A stretch of DNA of 39,235 bases from Lysobacteraceae bacterium UBA6001 (GTDB taxonomy: Bacteria > Pseudomonadota > Gammaproteobacteria > Xanthomonadales > Xanthomonadaceae). Shown here piece by piece: positions 23,578 to 30,248 of this stretch. The notes below the pieces were generated by a model. The model searched no databases. It worked only from the letters and a program-made list of their open reading frames with translations, and was not told the DNA's origin. The stretch is from the NCBI GenBank assembly GCA_002429615.1, contig DJAN01000153.1, forward strand, positions 378 through 39,612. Direction: 5' to 3'. Made by a program: the position numbers and the translations under genes. Every line of letters starts with the position of its first letter. The first letter of the stretch is position 1.

Positions 23578-23852
23578 GGCTGCACCTCGACCACGCGCAC
23601 GCCCTGGCGGTCCAACCAGCGCGATGCGCGCTTGAGGGCGTGGCGCGTCATGGGGAAGCGCTGGTCACCCAGCTGCAGGTCTCGCCGGCTCACCTGGGCG
23701 CGCCTGGTGGTGGCGACGCCAATCTCGCGCGGAGTGGCGCTGTGCGGGCTGGCCAGCAGGCCAGCCCATACGAAGTCGCGGCACACGATTAGGGCAAGGG
23801 TCTCGCCGCGCATGCCGGTGGCAAAGGATTCGGAGGCAGGGCAGGCGATCAC
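23574..23852 (-). CDS. Unknown phage protein, 92 aa
   Basis: Starts with GTG 23852 in a GTGA overlap with the preceding gene and ends overlapping the small membrane protein. The N-terminal half is mildly hydrophobic (ALIVCRDFVWAGLLA). The C-terminal half is basic with RHALKRASRWLDRQGVRVV, which looks like a helix followed by a strand. No family recognised. Confidence 0.6.
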   Translation of the reverse strand: MIACPASESFATGMRGETLALIVCRDFVWAGLLASPHSATPREIGVATTRRAQVSRRDLQLGDQRFPMTRHALKRASRWLDRQGVRVVEVQP

Positions 23853-24067
23853 GAGCGCGTCTCCCGGGCGAGATCACGGGAGGCGGCTTCCACACGCTTG
23901 CTGGTGGCGTCCAGGCGGGCGGCGCGGGTCTTCTGGTTCCGGTTGTGCGAGCCGCGACTGGAGCGCAGCTGGGCCTGCGCTAGCGCATGGTCATGCTGGG
24001 CTGCCGAACGGCAGCAGCGCACCGCGCAGGGCGGGAGGGTGTCGGCATCGGTGTCGGTCTGGAACAT
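23849..24067 (-). CDS. First gene of the leftward arm, unknown, 72 aa
   Basis: Begins at ATG 24067 with a strong GGAGG site and lies about 125 bases downstream of the predicted PL start. The sequence has an acidic start, a CAVRCC cysteine cluster, then a long basic helical region (RAARLDATSKRVEAASRDLA). Position right after PL is where phages often keep anti-termination or host-takeover genes, but I see no specific motif for that. Confidence 0.65.
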   Translation of the reverse strand: MFQTDTDADTLPPCAVRCCRSAAQHDHALAQAQLRSSRGSHNRNQKTRAARLDATSKRVEAASRDLARETRS

Positions 24068-24073
24068 GGCGCG

Positions 24074-24195
24074 CCTCCGGGAAGGGAGGGCGCCAGCGGA
24101 TCACCGGCCTGGGGAGTGGCCGTCAGGCGGCCAGAGGGGAAGGGCCGGCCGCCTTGGCGACCCGCTGGTCGCCCGGGCCATGTCGCAGGCCCGGG
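24074..24195 (-). promoter_or_regulatory. Structured untranslated leader of the PL transcript
   Basis: Four inverted repeats follow the predicted start site. These are CCCGGGCC (24172-24179)/GGCCCGGG (24188-24195), GGCGACC (24156-24162)/GGTCGCC (24167-24173), AGGCGGCC (24125-24132)/GGCCGCCT (24147-24154), and one in which the GGAGG ribosome-binding site (24074-24078) can pair with CCTCC (24085-24089). The first two share two bases, so they may compete. The arrangement could support anti-termination or translational control; high GC makes some hairpins expected by chance. Confidence 0.5.
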
Positions 24196-24198
24196 TCT

Positions 24199-24227
24199 AG
24201 ATTAGGAGTGCCTTATAGGCCTGTCAA
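24199..24227 (-). promoter_or_regulatory. Promoter PL (leftward early promoter)
   Basis: On the minus strand: -35 TTGACA (24222-24227), 17-base spacer, -10 TAATCT (24199-24204). The -35 overlaps operator OL2 by one base and the -10 overlaps OL1 by three, the same geometry as PR. It should drive the long arm from the 72-aa gene through the DGR to the integrase and be shut off by the repressor. Confidence 0.85.
24202..24215. promoter_or_regulatory. Repressor operator OL1
   Basis: TTAGGAGTGCCTTA, a 14-bp near-palindrome of consensus TWAGGNNNNCCTWA. It covers half of the PL -10 box. One of five such sites in the window, all at the control region. Confidence 0.85.
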
Positions 24228-24240
24228 TAGGAGCGCCTAA
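24227..24240. promoter_or_regulatory. Repressor operator OL2
   Basis: ATAGGAGCGCCTAA, the same palindrome exactly 25 bp from OL1 and touching the PL -35 box. It lies directly after the lipoprotein stop codon. Confidence 0.85.
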
Positions 24241-24660
24241 TTATTCTGTTCTCGTCAGTCGGAGCGATCCGTCAGAGGGAAGCAGAATGCGGTACACCTG
24301 ACGAGCCCCAGCCGCCAGGCTGGCGTTCTGGGAGGTGGAGATGTTGGGGCAGAGGCCGCCGCCGGTCTCCAGGCGAAAAAAGTAGTCACCGGGCTGGAGG
24401 TGAACTGTGATCCCCTCAGCATGTCTGATTGCAGCCACTTTGACGTTATTCACGAAGAGGTCATGCGAGCAGCCACTTCCGCTGAATCCAGCGTCGCGGA
24501 GGAAGACCACTTGCGCGCTCTTCTCGCTCGTCTCCAGCAGATATTCAGGCGCATAGACTCTGTCTTGAGGCACCTCTTTGGCTTGGGACTGCGTTACCTG
24601 CGTAGTAGAGCAGGCGGCGAGCATGGCAACGGCGGCCGCCGCCAGGATTCTGTGCTTCAT
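24241..24660 (-). CDS. Prophage lipoprotein in the repressor operon (candidate lysogenic-conversion gene)
   Basis: 139 aa with a type II signal peptide: basic start, hydrophobic core and lipobox LAAC with the lipidated Cys at residue 17. Thus an outer- or inner-membrane lipoprotein. The mature part is one small beta-rich domain with GYF-like strands (VHLQPGDYFFRLETGGG) and two further cysteines that may form a disulfide. It is loosely reminiscent of DUF2846-type lipoproteins. It is the last gene of the cI unit, overlaps the 118-aa gene by ATGA, and local base composition is less GC-rich than the phage average. Position predicts expression in the lysogen; superinfection exclusion or surface alteration is inference. 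Confidence 0.8.
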   Translation of the reverse strand: MKHRILAAAAVAMLAACSTTQVTQSQAKEVPQDRVYAPEYLLETSEKSAQVVFLRDAGFSGSGCSHDLFVNNVKVAAIRHAEGITVHLQPGDYFFRLETGGGLCPNISTSQNASLAAGARQVYRILLPSDGSLRLTRTE

Positions 24661-25013
24661 AGTTCCCCCTGGTTGAAACGAGGCCGGATGAGCCCCGCAA
24701 GATCGAAACTGATTCCCTCCGCGACACATTCCCGCGCTCTGTCAATGTCATCGTGAAGAGCAATTAGCTCTGCATCGGAAAGCTGATCCATGCTGCTTCT
24801 GCCGATTGTTGCTTGATTAATAAGGAGGTCGAATCCGTGATGCCGATAGGCGCGGGCAAGACTTCGGATCAGCCGGATGTGGCTCTCTCTGGTAACCAAG
24901 TCCATACCGCCAGATCGGCCAGTAGGATTCGCTAGGAATCCACCATGGTCAGCGGATGGCGCGGCGTTGATCCGCGCTACCAGCTTCTCCAGCAATGCCT
25001 CCGTCTTGCTCAT
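24657..25013 (-). CDS. Unknown protein between repressor and lipoprotein, 118 aa
   Basis: Soluble and helical. I start it at ATG 25013 (MSKTEALLEKLVARINAAP), 65 bases inside the end of the repressor gene; the frame further upstream is repressor shadow. Notable segments are HIRLIRSLARAYRHHGFDLL and QLSDAELIALHDDIDRAREC. No family recognised. The ATGA junction with the lipoprotein gene suggests co-translation and a joint role in the lysogen, possibly as an immunity or exclusion pair. Confidence 0.7.
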   Translation of the reverse strand: MSKTEALLEKLVARINAAPSADHGGFLANPTGRSGGMDLVTRESHIRLIRSLARAYRHHGFDLLINQATIGRSSMDQLSDAELIALHDDIDRARECVAEGISFDLAGLIRPRFNQGEL

Positions 25014-25482
25014 CAGTTCCGCTCTCCTTCTCGTCGCGTGCAGCCCGCCAGCGGGCAAAGTCCACAAGATTTCGCTCGTCGACGGGCCGCTCATCAGTCG
25101 CGACCCACGAGTAGACATCAGCGAACAAGTCCGCTTCGGTCTTTAGTGAAAAGGACTTCCCCAGGGCGGCAAAAGCGCGTTCGAGAAAATCTTGTGTCTC
25201 GACAAGGATTGCAGGGTCCGGTCGCTCGGGCTGAGACGTCATCGTCGCCGCGCCTGAGGTCCTATCCATGGCGCCGCGGCCAGTGGCGAGCCAGGTTTCC
25301 GCCACGCCCAGGTACTGGGCCGCGTAGATCAGGTTCATCCCAGTCAGCCGCTTCGTGCGCCCGTTGAACCAGTCAGAGACCGATGGCGGCCGTATGCCGC
25401 ACGCGCGAGCAAGGCCTGCCTTCGTCAAGGAAGCATCCCTGGCGAAAGCCATTTCCAAACGCTGGTGAAGGGTTGTGACCAT
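24949..25482 (-). CDS. CI-like repressor without peptidase domain
   Basis: 177 aa. The N-terminal XRE-type helix-turn-helix (residues about 18-45, LTKAGLARACGIRPPSVSDW) is followed by a helical linker and a C-terminal region ending in a charged, Gly-rich tail. No Ser/Lys peptidase S24 domain is present, unlike lambda CI, so RecA-stimulated self-cleavage is not expected. Divergent from the Cro-like gene; operator OR3 starts at its first codon base, so it is probably autoregulated and its mRNA leader is very short or absent. Predicted to bind the five TWAGGNNNNCCTWA operators and silence PL and PR. Confidence 0.88.
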   Translation of the reverse strand: MVTTLHQRLEMAFARDASLTKAGLARACGIRPPSVSDWFNGRTKRLTGMNLIYAAQYLGVAETWLATGRGAMDRTSGAATMTSQPERPDPAILVETQDFLERAFAALGKSFSLKTEADLFADVYSWVATDERPVDERNLVDFARWRAARDEKESGTDEQDGGIAGEAGSADQRRAIR

Positions 25483-25495
25483 TAGGAAAGCCTAA
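25482..25495. promoter_or_regulatory. Repressor operator OR3
   Basis: TTAGGAAAGCCTAA: perfect outer palindrome, centre AAAG instead of AGTG. It abuts the repressor start codon (shares base 25482), where occupancy would block repressor transcription or its start site. Confidence 0.85.
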
Positions 25496-25506
25496 ATTGA
25501 CGCGAA

Positions 25507-25520
25507 TAAGGAGTGCCTAT
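25507..25520. promoter_or_regulatory. Repressor operator OR2
   Basis: TAAGGAGTGCCTAT, 25 bp from OR3 and 25 bp from OR1. Its last base is the first base of the PR -35 box. Confidence 0.85.
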
Positions 25521-25548
25521 TGACTCCGCACTAAGGAGTGCCTAATAC
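25520..25548 (+). promoter_or_regulatory. Promoter PR (rightward early promoter)
   Basis: -35 TTGACT (25520-25525), 17-base spacer, -10 TAATAC (25543-25548). Predicted initiation near 25555, immediately before the ATG at 25556, implying a leaderless cro-type mRNA. OR2 and OR1 overlap the two boxes exactly as OL2 and OL1 do at PL. Confidence 0.85.
25532..25545. promoter_or_regulatory. Repressor operator OR1
   Basis: TAAGGAGTGCCTAA, best match to the consensus, overlapping the PR -10 box by three bases. Confidence 0.85.
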
Positions 25549-25555
25549 TTGGCGC

Positions 25556-25759
25556 ATGACGCCCCTTACCGACTCCGAAATTATCGATCGCCTCGGTGGC
25601 ACCGCTGAGGTCGCCCGTATTTGTCGAATCAAGCCCCCGTCGGTCAGCGAGTGGAGGGCGAGGGGCATTCCCGCTGCACGGCGCCAGTTTCTGGCGCTGC
25701 TCCGGCCGGAAGCGTTCGAGCCGGCGCCCGAGTGCCAGCTCGCGGGCGAGGTGCGCTGA
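25556..25759 (+). CDS. Cro-like transcriptional regulator
   Basis: 67 aa, divergent from the repressor. It has a helix-turn-helix of the YdaS/Cro kind (EIIDRLGGTAEVARICRIKP then PSVSEWRARGIPAARRQ), sharing the recognition-helix pattern PPSVSxW with the CI-like protein. It should compete for the same operators and favour the lytic state. I choose ATG 25556 because PR starts transcription only about one base earlier; the ATG at 25538 would lie inside operator OR1 and before the transcript start. Confidence 0.85.
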   Translation: MTPLTDSEIIDRLGGTAEVARICRIKPPSVSEWRARGIPAARRQFLALLRPEAFEPAPECQLAGEVR

Positions 25760-25953
25760 TGGCCCGCCATCTGACGCCGCTCCAGGACAGCCTCGGAGCT
25801 GGCGAGCTCAGCTCGCTGGTGGGCAGCCCCATCTTCGACAACGCCGATCAAGCCGACCTGTCTCTCACGGCAGACGAATGGGTAGCGCTGCTTGCGCGCC
25901 GGAACCGCGTCGGTTGGCCGCTGCATTTCGTGGAGGTGCCCGATGCTGGCTGA
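25759..25953 (+). CDS. Unknown early protein, 64 aa
   Basis: Starts in a TGATG overlap with the Cro-like gene. Acidic and soluble, with SSLVGSPIFDNADQADLSLT and an aromatic tail ARRNRVGWPLHFVEV. No family recognised. The operon position suggests an early regulatory role at most. Confidence 0.6.
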   Translation: MARHLTPLQDSLGAGELSSLVGSPIFDNADQADLSLTADEWVALLARRNRVGWPLHFVEVPDAG

Positions 25954-26593
25954 CCGCTGGAACCCCAGGCTGTGGCTGCGGACTTGGCTATTGAGGCAGT
26001 CGGCGAGCGAGCAGGAACAGTTTCGCCGCGTCGTTGAGGCCTCGGCACGCGCCGCAGTTGGACGTGAGTGCAGGCCCGGCGGTCTGCTTGACGGGTACAA
26101 GTTCGACGGTCGCGTCAATCCCGAATACCAAAGTAGCTGCAAGGCGACTGAGTACGGGCGGCGGCTCACGCCTTTGAACCTCAAAGAGGTTCGCTCGGTC
26201 GATTTCAGTGACCAGGGAGGGCGCCAGCACCCCGTCGGCGTGGCTGCTTCGCGGATTCCAACAGCGCATTCGCGATGGTCATCGTGGCGTTCAGCCATGC
26301 GCAATTGGTCCTACGAGCGAGCGCTTAACGCTGTGCGGGCGCAGTGGCATGGCCAAAATGGTCGCCGTCGCCTGCGTGGCGGGTTGGGGTTGCTCCGCGA
26401 TGCCGTGGCGGTGGGCTTGTTGGCAGGCTCGCTCTTGCTGGCCGCGCACGCCCTCTTCGAGCGAGAACATGATCGCCACGGGCGCGCCGATGCCGTGCCC
26501 CACATCGAACCGACGAAGGGCGCTGAATTTCAGGGTGGGGCGTCCAATGCTCATGGGCTGAATTCTTCAGCGCAAGCCGGGTGCTGCGCATGA
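25943..26593 (+). CDS. Unknown early protein with one membrane segment, 216 aa
   Basis: Starts at ATG 25943, 11 bases inside the preceding gene, and ends in an ATGA overlap with the next. The first 100 residues are basic and soluble (WNPRLWLRTWLLRQSASEQE). Residues about 150-170 are hydrophobic (AVAVGLLAGSLLLAAHALF). The tail is hydrophilic. G/C-biased third codon positions support the frame through most of its length, though the part at 26210-26290 is weaker. Reading it as two proteins with an internal start at ATG 26297 is possible. No family recognised. Confidence 0.5.
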   Translation: MLADRWNPRLWLRTWLLRQSASEQEQFRRVVEASARAAVGRECRPGGLLDGYKFDGRVNPEYQSSCKATEYGRRLTPLNLKEVRSVDFSDQGGRQHPVGVAASRIPTAHSRWSSWRSAMRNWSYERALNAVRAQWHGQNGRRRLRGGLGLLRDAVAVGLLAGSLLLAAHALFEREHDRHGRADAVPHIEPTKGAEFQGGASNAHGLNSSAQAGCCA

Positions 26594-27171
26594 AGGACGC
26601 CCGTCAGTTTCTGCCGCCTCGGCAATCGCTGATCTATGCGCACACGCGGCGCATGCTCGATGCCACGGCCTGCAACTACACCACGTTCGCCATGCAGGTC
26701 GCCGAACGCTACCTCGCCATGACCGCGCCGGACGTGCGCCAGGTGAAGTTGCGCACGGGAGAGGGCGCGGACCTGATCAGGGCAATGGAGAACAACGCCC
26801 AGGTTCTGCGTCGCTACATGGACGGCACACTCAAGACGCTGCCTGCGGACCTCGAAGACGCGTGGGTGCTGAGCCTGCCCGAACCCTACCGCGCTGACTG
26901 TGAGCGCGACTTGGCACGCCGCCGCGGCATGCTCGCGGTGGCGATGCCTGCGGTCGAGGGACTGCAGGTGGCTAGCGTGGCGACTCTAATGGGCAACTAC
27001 GCCAACCTGGTGCATGCCTTGGCGCCAGCGATAGCGGATGGCAGCTTCGGCCCGGAGGACCTTCCGCACCGGCGAGCAATCGACGCGGCCGGCCGCGACG
27101 TCATTGCTGCGGTGATCGGGATAGGCCACGAGCTCGACCGCGGCATCTACGGGGAGCCGCCGAGTGCTTGA
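26590..27171 (+). CDS. Unknown early phage protein, 193 aa
   Basis: Start ATG 26590 in an ATGA overlap. Predicted mostly helical; the N-terminal third includes YTTFAMQVAERYLAM and a charged stretch with DLIRAMENNAQVLRRYMDG. The centre carries a conserved-looking WVLSLPEPYRADCERDLARR. The C-terminal third is Ala/Leu-rich and moderately hydrophobic. This is where lambdoid phages keep CII-type or YdaT-type regulators, but I cannot show homology to either. Confidence 0.65.
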   Translation: MKDARQFLPPRQSLIYAHTRRMLDATACNYTTFAMQVAERYLAMTAPDVRQVKLRTGEGADLIRAMENNAQVLRRYMDGTLKTLPADLEDAWVLSLPEPYRADCERDLARRRGMLAVAMPAVEGLQVASVATLMGNYANLVHALAPAIADGSFGPEDLPHRRAIDAAGRDVIAAVIGIGHELDRGIYGEPPSA

Positions 27172-27391
27172 TATGGCCATCTACAGAGCGCCCCGGGCAG
27201 CAAGCACGGCCGGCCATCGGGCGATCAGCGCCACCGCCCGGGCGCATATCGCTGAGGCAATGCGCGTTCTCTACGCCGACGCGCCTGGGCTTGAAGGCGA
27301 CGAGGCTATCGCAGAGCGCGAGCGCTATCGATGCGAGGAAGAAGCACGCAACAGCCTCCAGGCAGTGTTGCCTCTCGGGTGCGGGTCGTGA
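27164..27391 (+). CDS. Unknown early protein, 75 aa
   Basis: GTG 27164 overlaps the previous gene by eight bases; ATG 27173 just downstream is an alternative. Ala- and Arg-rich, helical, with TARAHIAEAMRVLYAD and a charged stretch EAIAERERYRCEEEARN. No family recognised. It overlaps the next gene by GTGA. Confidence 0.6.
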   Translation: MLDMAIYRAPRAASTAGHRAISATARAHIAEAMRVLYADAPGLEGDEAIAERERYRCEEEARNSLQAVLPLGCGS

Positions 27392-27603
27392 GCGTCAGCA
27401 CATGCATCATCAAGGCGCTGGATATTGCCCGTGTACCGCGCCAGCAGTGGAAGGCGGCCATTGATGCGCTACCCGAAGCCTGCCAAACGCCCAGCGTCTG
27501 CACCGGCGGCATTGGTTGCCGGCAGCGCCTGGCCGAATATCTGCGGGTGCAGTACCTGGCGCAGGCCCGGCGCGAGCGGATGAAAGCGGGTGGGCGGCCA
27601 TGA
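27388..27603 (+). CDS. Unknown early protein, 71 aa
   Basis: GTG start 27388 in a GTGA overlap, ATGA overlap with the primase gene at its end. Begins VSTCIIKALDIARVP and contains ALPEACQTPSVCTGGIGCRQ, four cysteines that could bind a metal, then a basic helix. Its position immediately before the primase suggests a replication-related role, without direct evidence. Confidence 0.6.
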   Translation: MSVSTCIIKALDIARVPRQQWKAAIDALPEACQTPSVCTGGIGCRQRLAEYLRVQYLAQARRERMKAGGRP

Positions 27604-28658
27604 CCGACAGCAAGATCGACGTCGAGCAGCTGAAAGCCCAGGTAGATCTCGCGCAAGTGGTGGCTCGCTACGTGCCCCTGCGCAAGGCCGGCAAGGAATT
27701 GACGGGCCTGTGCCCGTTCCATTCCGAGTCGAGCCCATCCTTTACGGTGATCCCCGCCAAGGGCTTCGTGCACTGCTTTGGCTGCGGCGTCCACTACGAC
27801 GTCATCGGCTTCCTGATGGCGATCACGGGTTGCGACTTCCGGGAAGCATGCGTCCAGCTGGGGGCACAGGACTATCAGCGCGCCCGAGAGGATGTGCGCC
27901 GTGAGATCGAGGCACCCCTCGATGTGACCTGGGTGCCGCTGATGCCCGTTCCGGAAGATGCCCCAGATCTGCTCGCCGGTGGCCAGTGGACGGTCCCGAT
28001 CTGGAACGTGAAGCGCGCCAAGTTGCGCCGAATGCGGGTCACTCGCGCGGACGCCTACCGCGATGGCGAGGGTCGGCTCCTTGGCTACGTGCTGCGCGCC
28101 GACATCAAGGATCGCCAGACCGGGAAGATCAAGAAGTGGACGCCGCAGGTGACCTGGTGCGTTGGCCCCGACGGCAAACGCCAGTGGTGCATCCAGCACT
28201 TCCCTGTGCCTCGGCCCCTGCTCGGGCTGGATGCCCTGGCGGCCAAACCGCAGGCCGACGTGCTGTTAGTAGAGGGTGAAAAATGCCGCGCGGCTGGCGC
28301 TGGCGCGTGGGAGCGATATGCAGTCGCCTCTTGGGCCGGTGGCAGCAACGCTGTGGGCAAGAGCGACTTCCGACCGTTGGCGGGCCGCAATGTGGTGCTG
28401 TGGCCCGATGCCGATCCGGCGGGCCGCAAGGCCATGCTGGGATGGCGGAACGACGCGGGGCGCTACGTCCCCGGCCTGGCGCAGCTTGCGGCACGCGCCG
28501 GCGCTGCCAGCATCCGCATGATCGACACCGAAGGAATGCCCGACGGCTGGGACATTGCCGACGCCCTGGAGCGCGATGGCTGGACGCCGCGCCAACTGTC
28601 CGCCTGGGCGGCGGGTCGCGTCATCGAGATCACGGTGGTGCCCAGCCATGCGGAGTGA
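27600..28658 (+). CDS. DnaG-like phage primase (CHC2 zinc finger plus Toprim-type domain)
   Basis: 352 aa, predicted to make primers for phage replication. The N-terminal CHC2 zinc finger has ligands Cys38, His41, Cys59 and Cys62 (LCPFH, then HCFGCG). The second half has a Toprim-like fold: LLVEGEKCRAAG with the catalytic Glu, and VVLWPDADPAGRKA with the metal-binding Asp pair. The segment between looks like a poorly conserved RNA-polymerase-domain remnant. No helicase domain is fused. It starts in an ATGA overlap with the preceding gene. Confidence 0.9.
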   Translation: MTDSKIDVEQLKAQVDLAQVVARYVPLRKAGKELTGLCPFHSESSPSFTVIPAKGFVHCFGCGVHYDVIGFLMAITGCDFREACVQLGAQDYQRAREDVRREIEAPLDVTWVPLMPVPEDAPDLLAGGQWTVPIWNVKRAKLRRMRVTRADAYRDGEGRLLGYVLRADIKDRQTGKIKKWTPQVTWCVGPDGKRQWCIQHFPVPRPLLGLDALAAKPQADVLLVEGEKCRAAGAGAWERYAVASWAGGSNAVGKSDFRPLAGRNVVLWPDADPAGRKAMLGWRNDAGRYVPGLAQLAARAGAASIRMIDTEGMPDGWDIADALERDGWTPRQLSAWAAGRVIEITVVPSHAE

Positions 28659-28827
28659 CACCACCCAGCAACCTCTGCCGCTCGCGGTCAGGCCGACGCC
28701 GGAAGAGTGGCGCGCATCGGCCGAGACCGCGCTGCGCAACCCATTCGAAACGCCGGCGCGATGCCGGGAGCGACACGACTATTACCTGGCGCAGGCGGAG
28801 CTTTGCGAGCGGGAAGGGCGGGGATGA
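28648..28827 (+). CDS. Unknown small protein between primase and ATPase, 59 aa
   Basis: ATG 28648 overlaps the primase end by 11 bases, and the stop overlaps the ATPase start (ATGA). Hydrophilic, with TPEEWRASAETALRNPFETP and a helical HDYYLAQAELCEREGRG. Very similar small genes next to phage replication genes exist, but I do not recognise a named family. Confidence 0.6.
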   Translation: MRSDTTQQPLPLAVRPTPEEWRASAETALRNPFETPARCRERHDYYLAQAELCEREGRG

Positions 28828-30230
28828 CCTTGAGTAAACGAAAGAACCTGACGGTCGTGGACGGCGGCCTTGGCACGTCGCCGCCAGGCGGTGGGGACCA
28901 CAATCCCGACGCCTGGAAGTCGCAGCTGACCTTCAACCGTGACAGCAACGTTGAGGGCACGCTGCACAACCTGATCCTGATCATGGAGCACGACGAGCGG
29001 CTAGCGGGCCTGTGGTGGCTCAACGACAGCAGCAACCAGGTCAAGCTGGAACGCGACCCGCCATGGCGCGGGGGTAGTCGTGAAGAGTTCATCGACTCCG
29101 ATGCCTATGAGCTGGCGGCGTGGTTGCAGCATCCGGACCGCTACGCAATGAAGTGCAGCGATGAGCTGGTCCTGAAAGCCACGATAGCGGTGGCTCGTCG
29201 CTACCGCCGGCATCCGATCCGGGAATTCCTCAGCGGACTGAAATGGGATGGCGTGCCACGGGTCGAGCGCATGCTCGTCGACCTGTTCGGCGCGGCCGAT
29301 ACTCCTTACAGCCGGCGCGCAGCGCAGTGCTTCATGGTGAGCGCGGTGGCGCGTGTGCTGTGGTTCGACGCAAAGGCTCCGTCGGTGGGAGCCCAAGTGG
29401 ACTTCATGCTGGTGCTCGAAGGTGAGCAGGGCAAGCGCAAGTCCAGCGCCCTTCGGGCCCTCTTTGGTAGCCAGTGGTTCGTGGAGACCAGTGAGTCTCC
29501 CAGCGGCAAGGACTTCTACCAGGTCATTCAAGGCGCGTGGGGCGTGGAGATCGGCGAGATGGACTCGTTCTCCAAAGCGGACGTGACGAGCGTCAAGACC
29601 GCCATCACCCGTCGAGTGGATAAGTTCCGTGCGCCATACGAGCGCGTGCCCCGATCCTATCGACGTGAATGCGTCTTCGCCGGCACGACGAACGAGCACC
29701 AGTACCTGCGTGATCCCACCGGCGGAAGGCGCTTCCTGCCAGCGCGCACGGATGGTGAGGTGCGGATTGACGACATCACCACCCACCGCGAGCAGCTTTG
29801 GGCGGAGGCGGTACGCATGTTCGAGGACGGCTTCCGGTGGTGGGAGCTGCCCGAGGATGCTTCCGAGCAACAGGCGGCGCGTTACGTCGGTGACAGTTGG
29901 GAGGGGCGCGTCGAGAAGTGGATCGACGTACGCATGGAAGAGAGTCGCTATCCAAGCAGGCTCAAATTCGCCACACGCGTGGAGTGGACTACCACCGATG
30001 AGGTGTTGGTCCATGCCATAGGGCTGGACCCCGGCAAGCATGGCAAGCCTGAGCAAATGCGCGTGGCAGCCGTGCTCAAGACCCTGGGCTGGGAGAACCA
30101 CCGACGACGATGGCCGGATGGCGGCCGAGAGCCGCGCTGGTTCCGGGTCGGGGTGTGCGTCGAGGAGTTACTGGCGGGCGCCAGCCGAGAGCAGGCGCGG
30201 CAGCAGGTGGCAGATGCGCCTGACTTCTGA
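28824..30230 (+). CDS. VirE/VapE-type replication ATPase
   Basis: 468 aa, P-loop ATPase of the virulence-associated protein E family, found beside primases in phages and mobile islands and thought to act as the replicative helicase or initiator. The conserved block HPIREFLSGLKWDGVPRVE precedes the Walker A region LVLEGEQGKRKSSAL (about 197-210). Walker B-like GVEIGEMDSF follows, then AGTTNEHQYLRDPTGGRRFL with sensor residues. The C-terminal 90 residues probably form a winged-helix-like tail. It is the last gene before the repeat-rich gap, consistent with initiating replication there. Confidence 0.9.
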   Translation: MTLSKRKNLTVVDGGLGTSPPGGGDHNPDAWKSQLTFNRDSNVEGTLHNLILIMEHDERLAGLWWLNDSSNQVKLERDPPWRGGSREEFIDSDAYELAAWLQHPDRYAMKCSDELVLKATIAVARRYRRHPIREFLSGLKWDGVPRVERMLVDLFGAADTPYSRRAAQCFMVSAVARVLWFDAKAPSVGAQVDFMLVLEGEQGKRKSSALRALFGSQWFVETSESPSGKDFYQVIQGAWGVEIGEMDSFSKADVTSVKTAITRRVDKFRAPYERVPRSYRRECVFAGTTNEHQYLRDPTGGRRFLPARTDGEVRIDDITTHREQLWAEAVRMFEDGFRWWELPEDASEQQAARYVGDSWEGRVEKWIDVRMEESRYPSRLKFATRVEWTTTDEVLVHAIGLDPGKHGKPEQMRVAAVLKTLGWENHRRRWPDGGREPRWFRVGVCVEELLAGASREQARQQVADAPDF

Positions 30231-30248
30231 CCAGACCTATCCGCCAAC

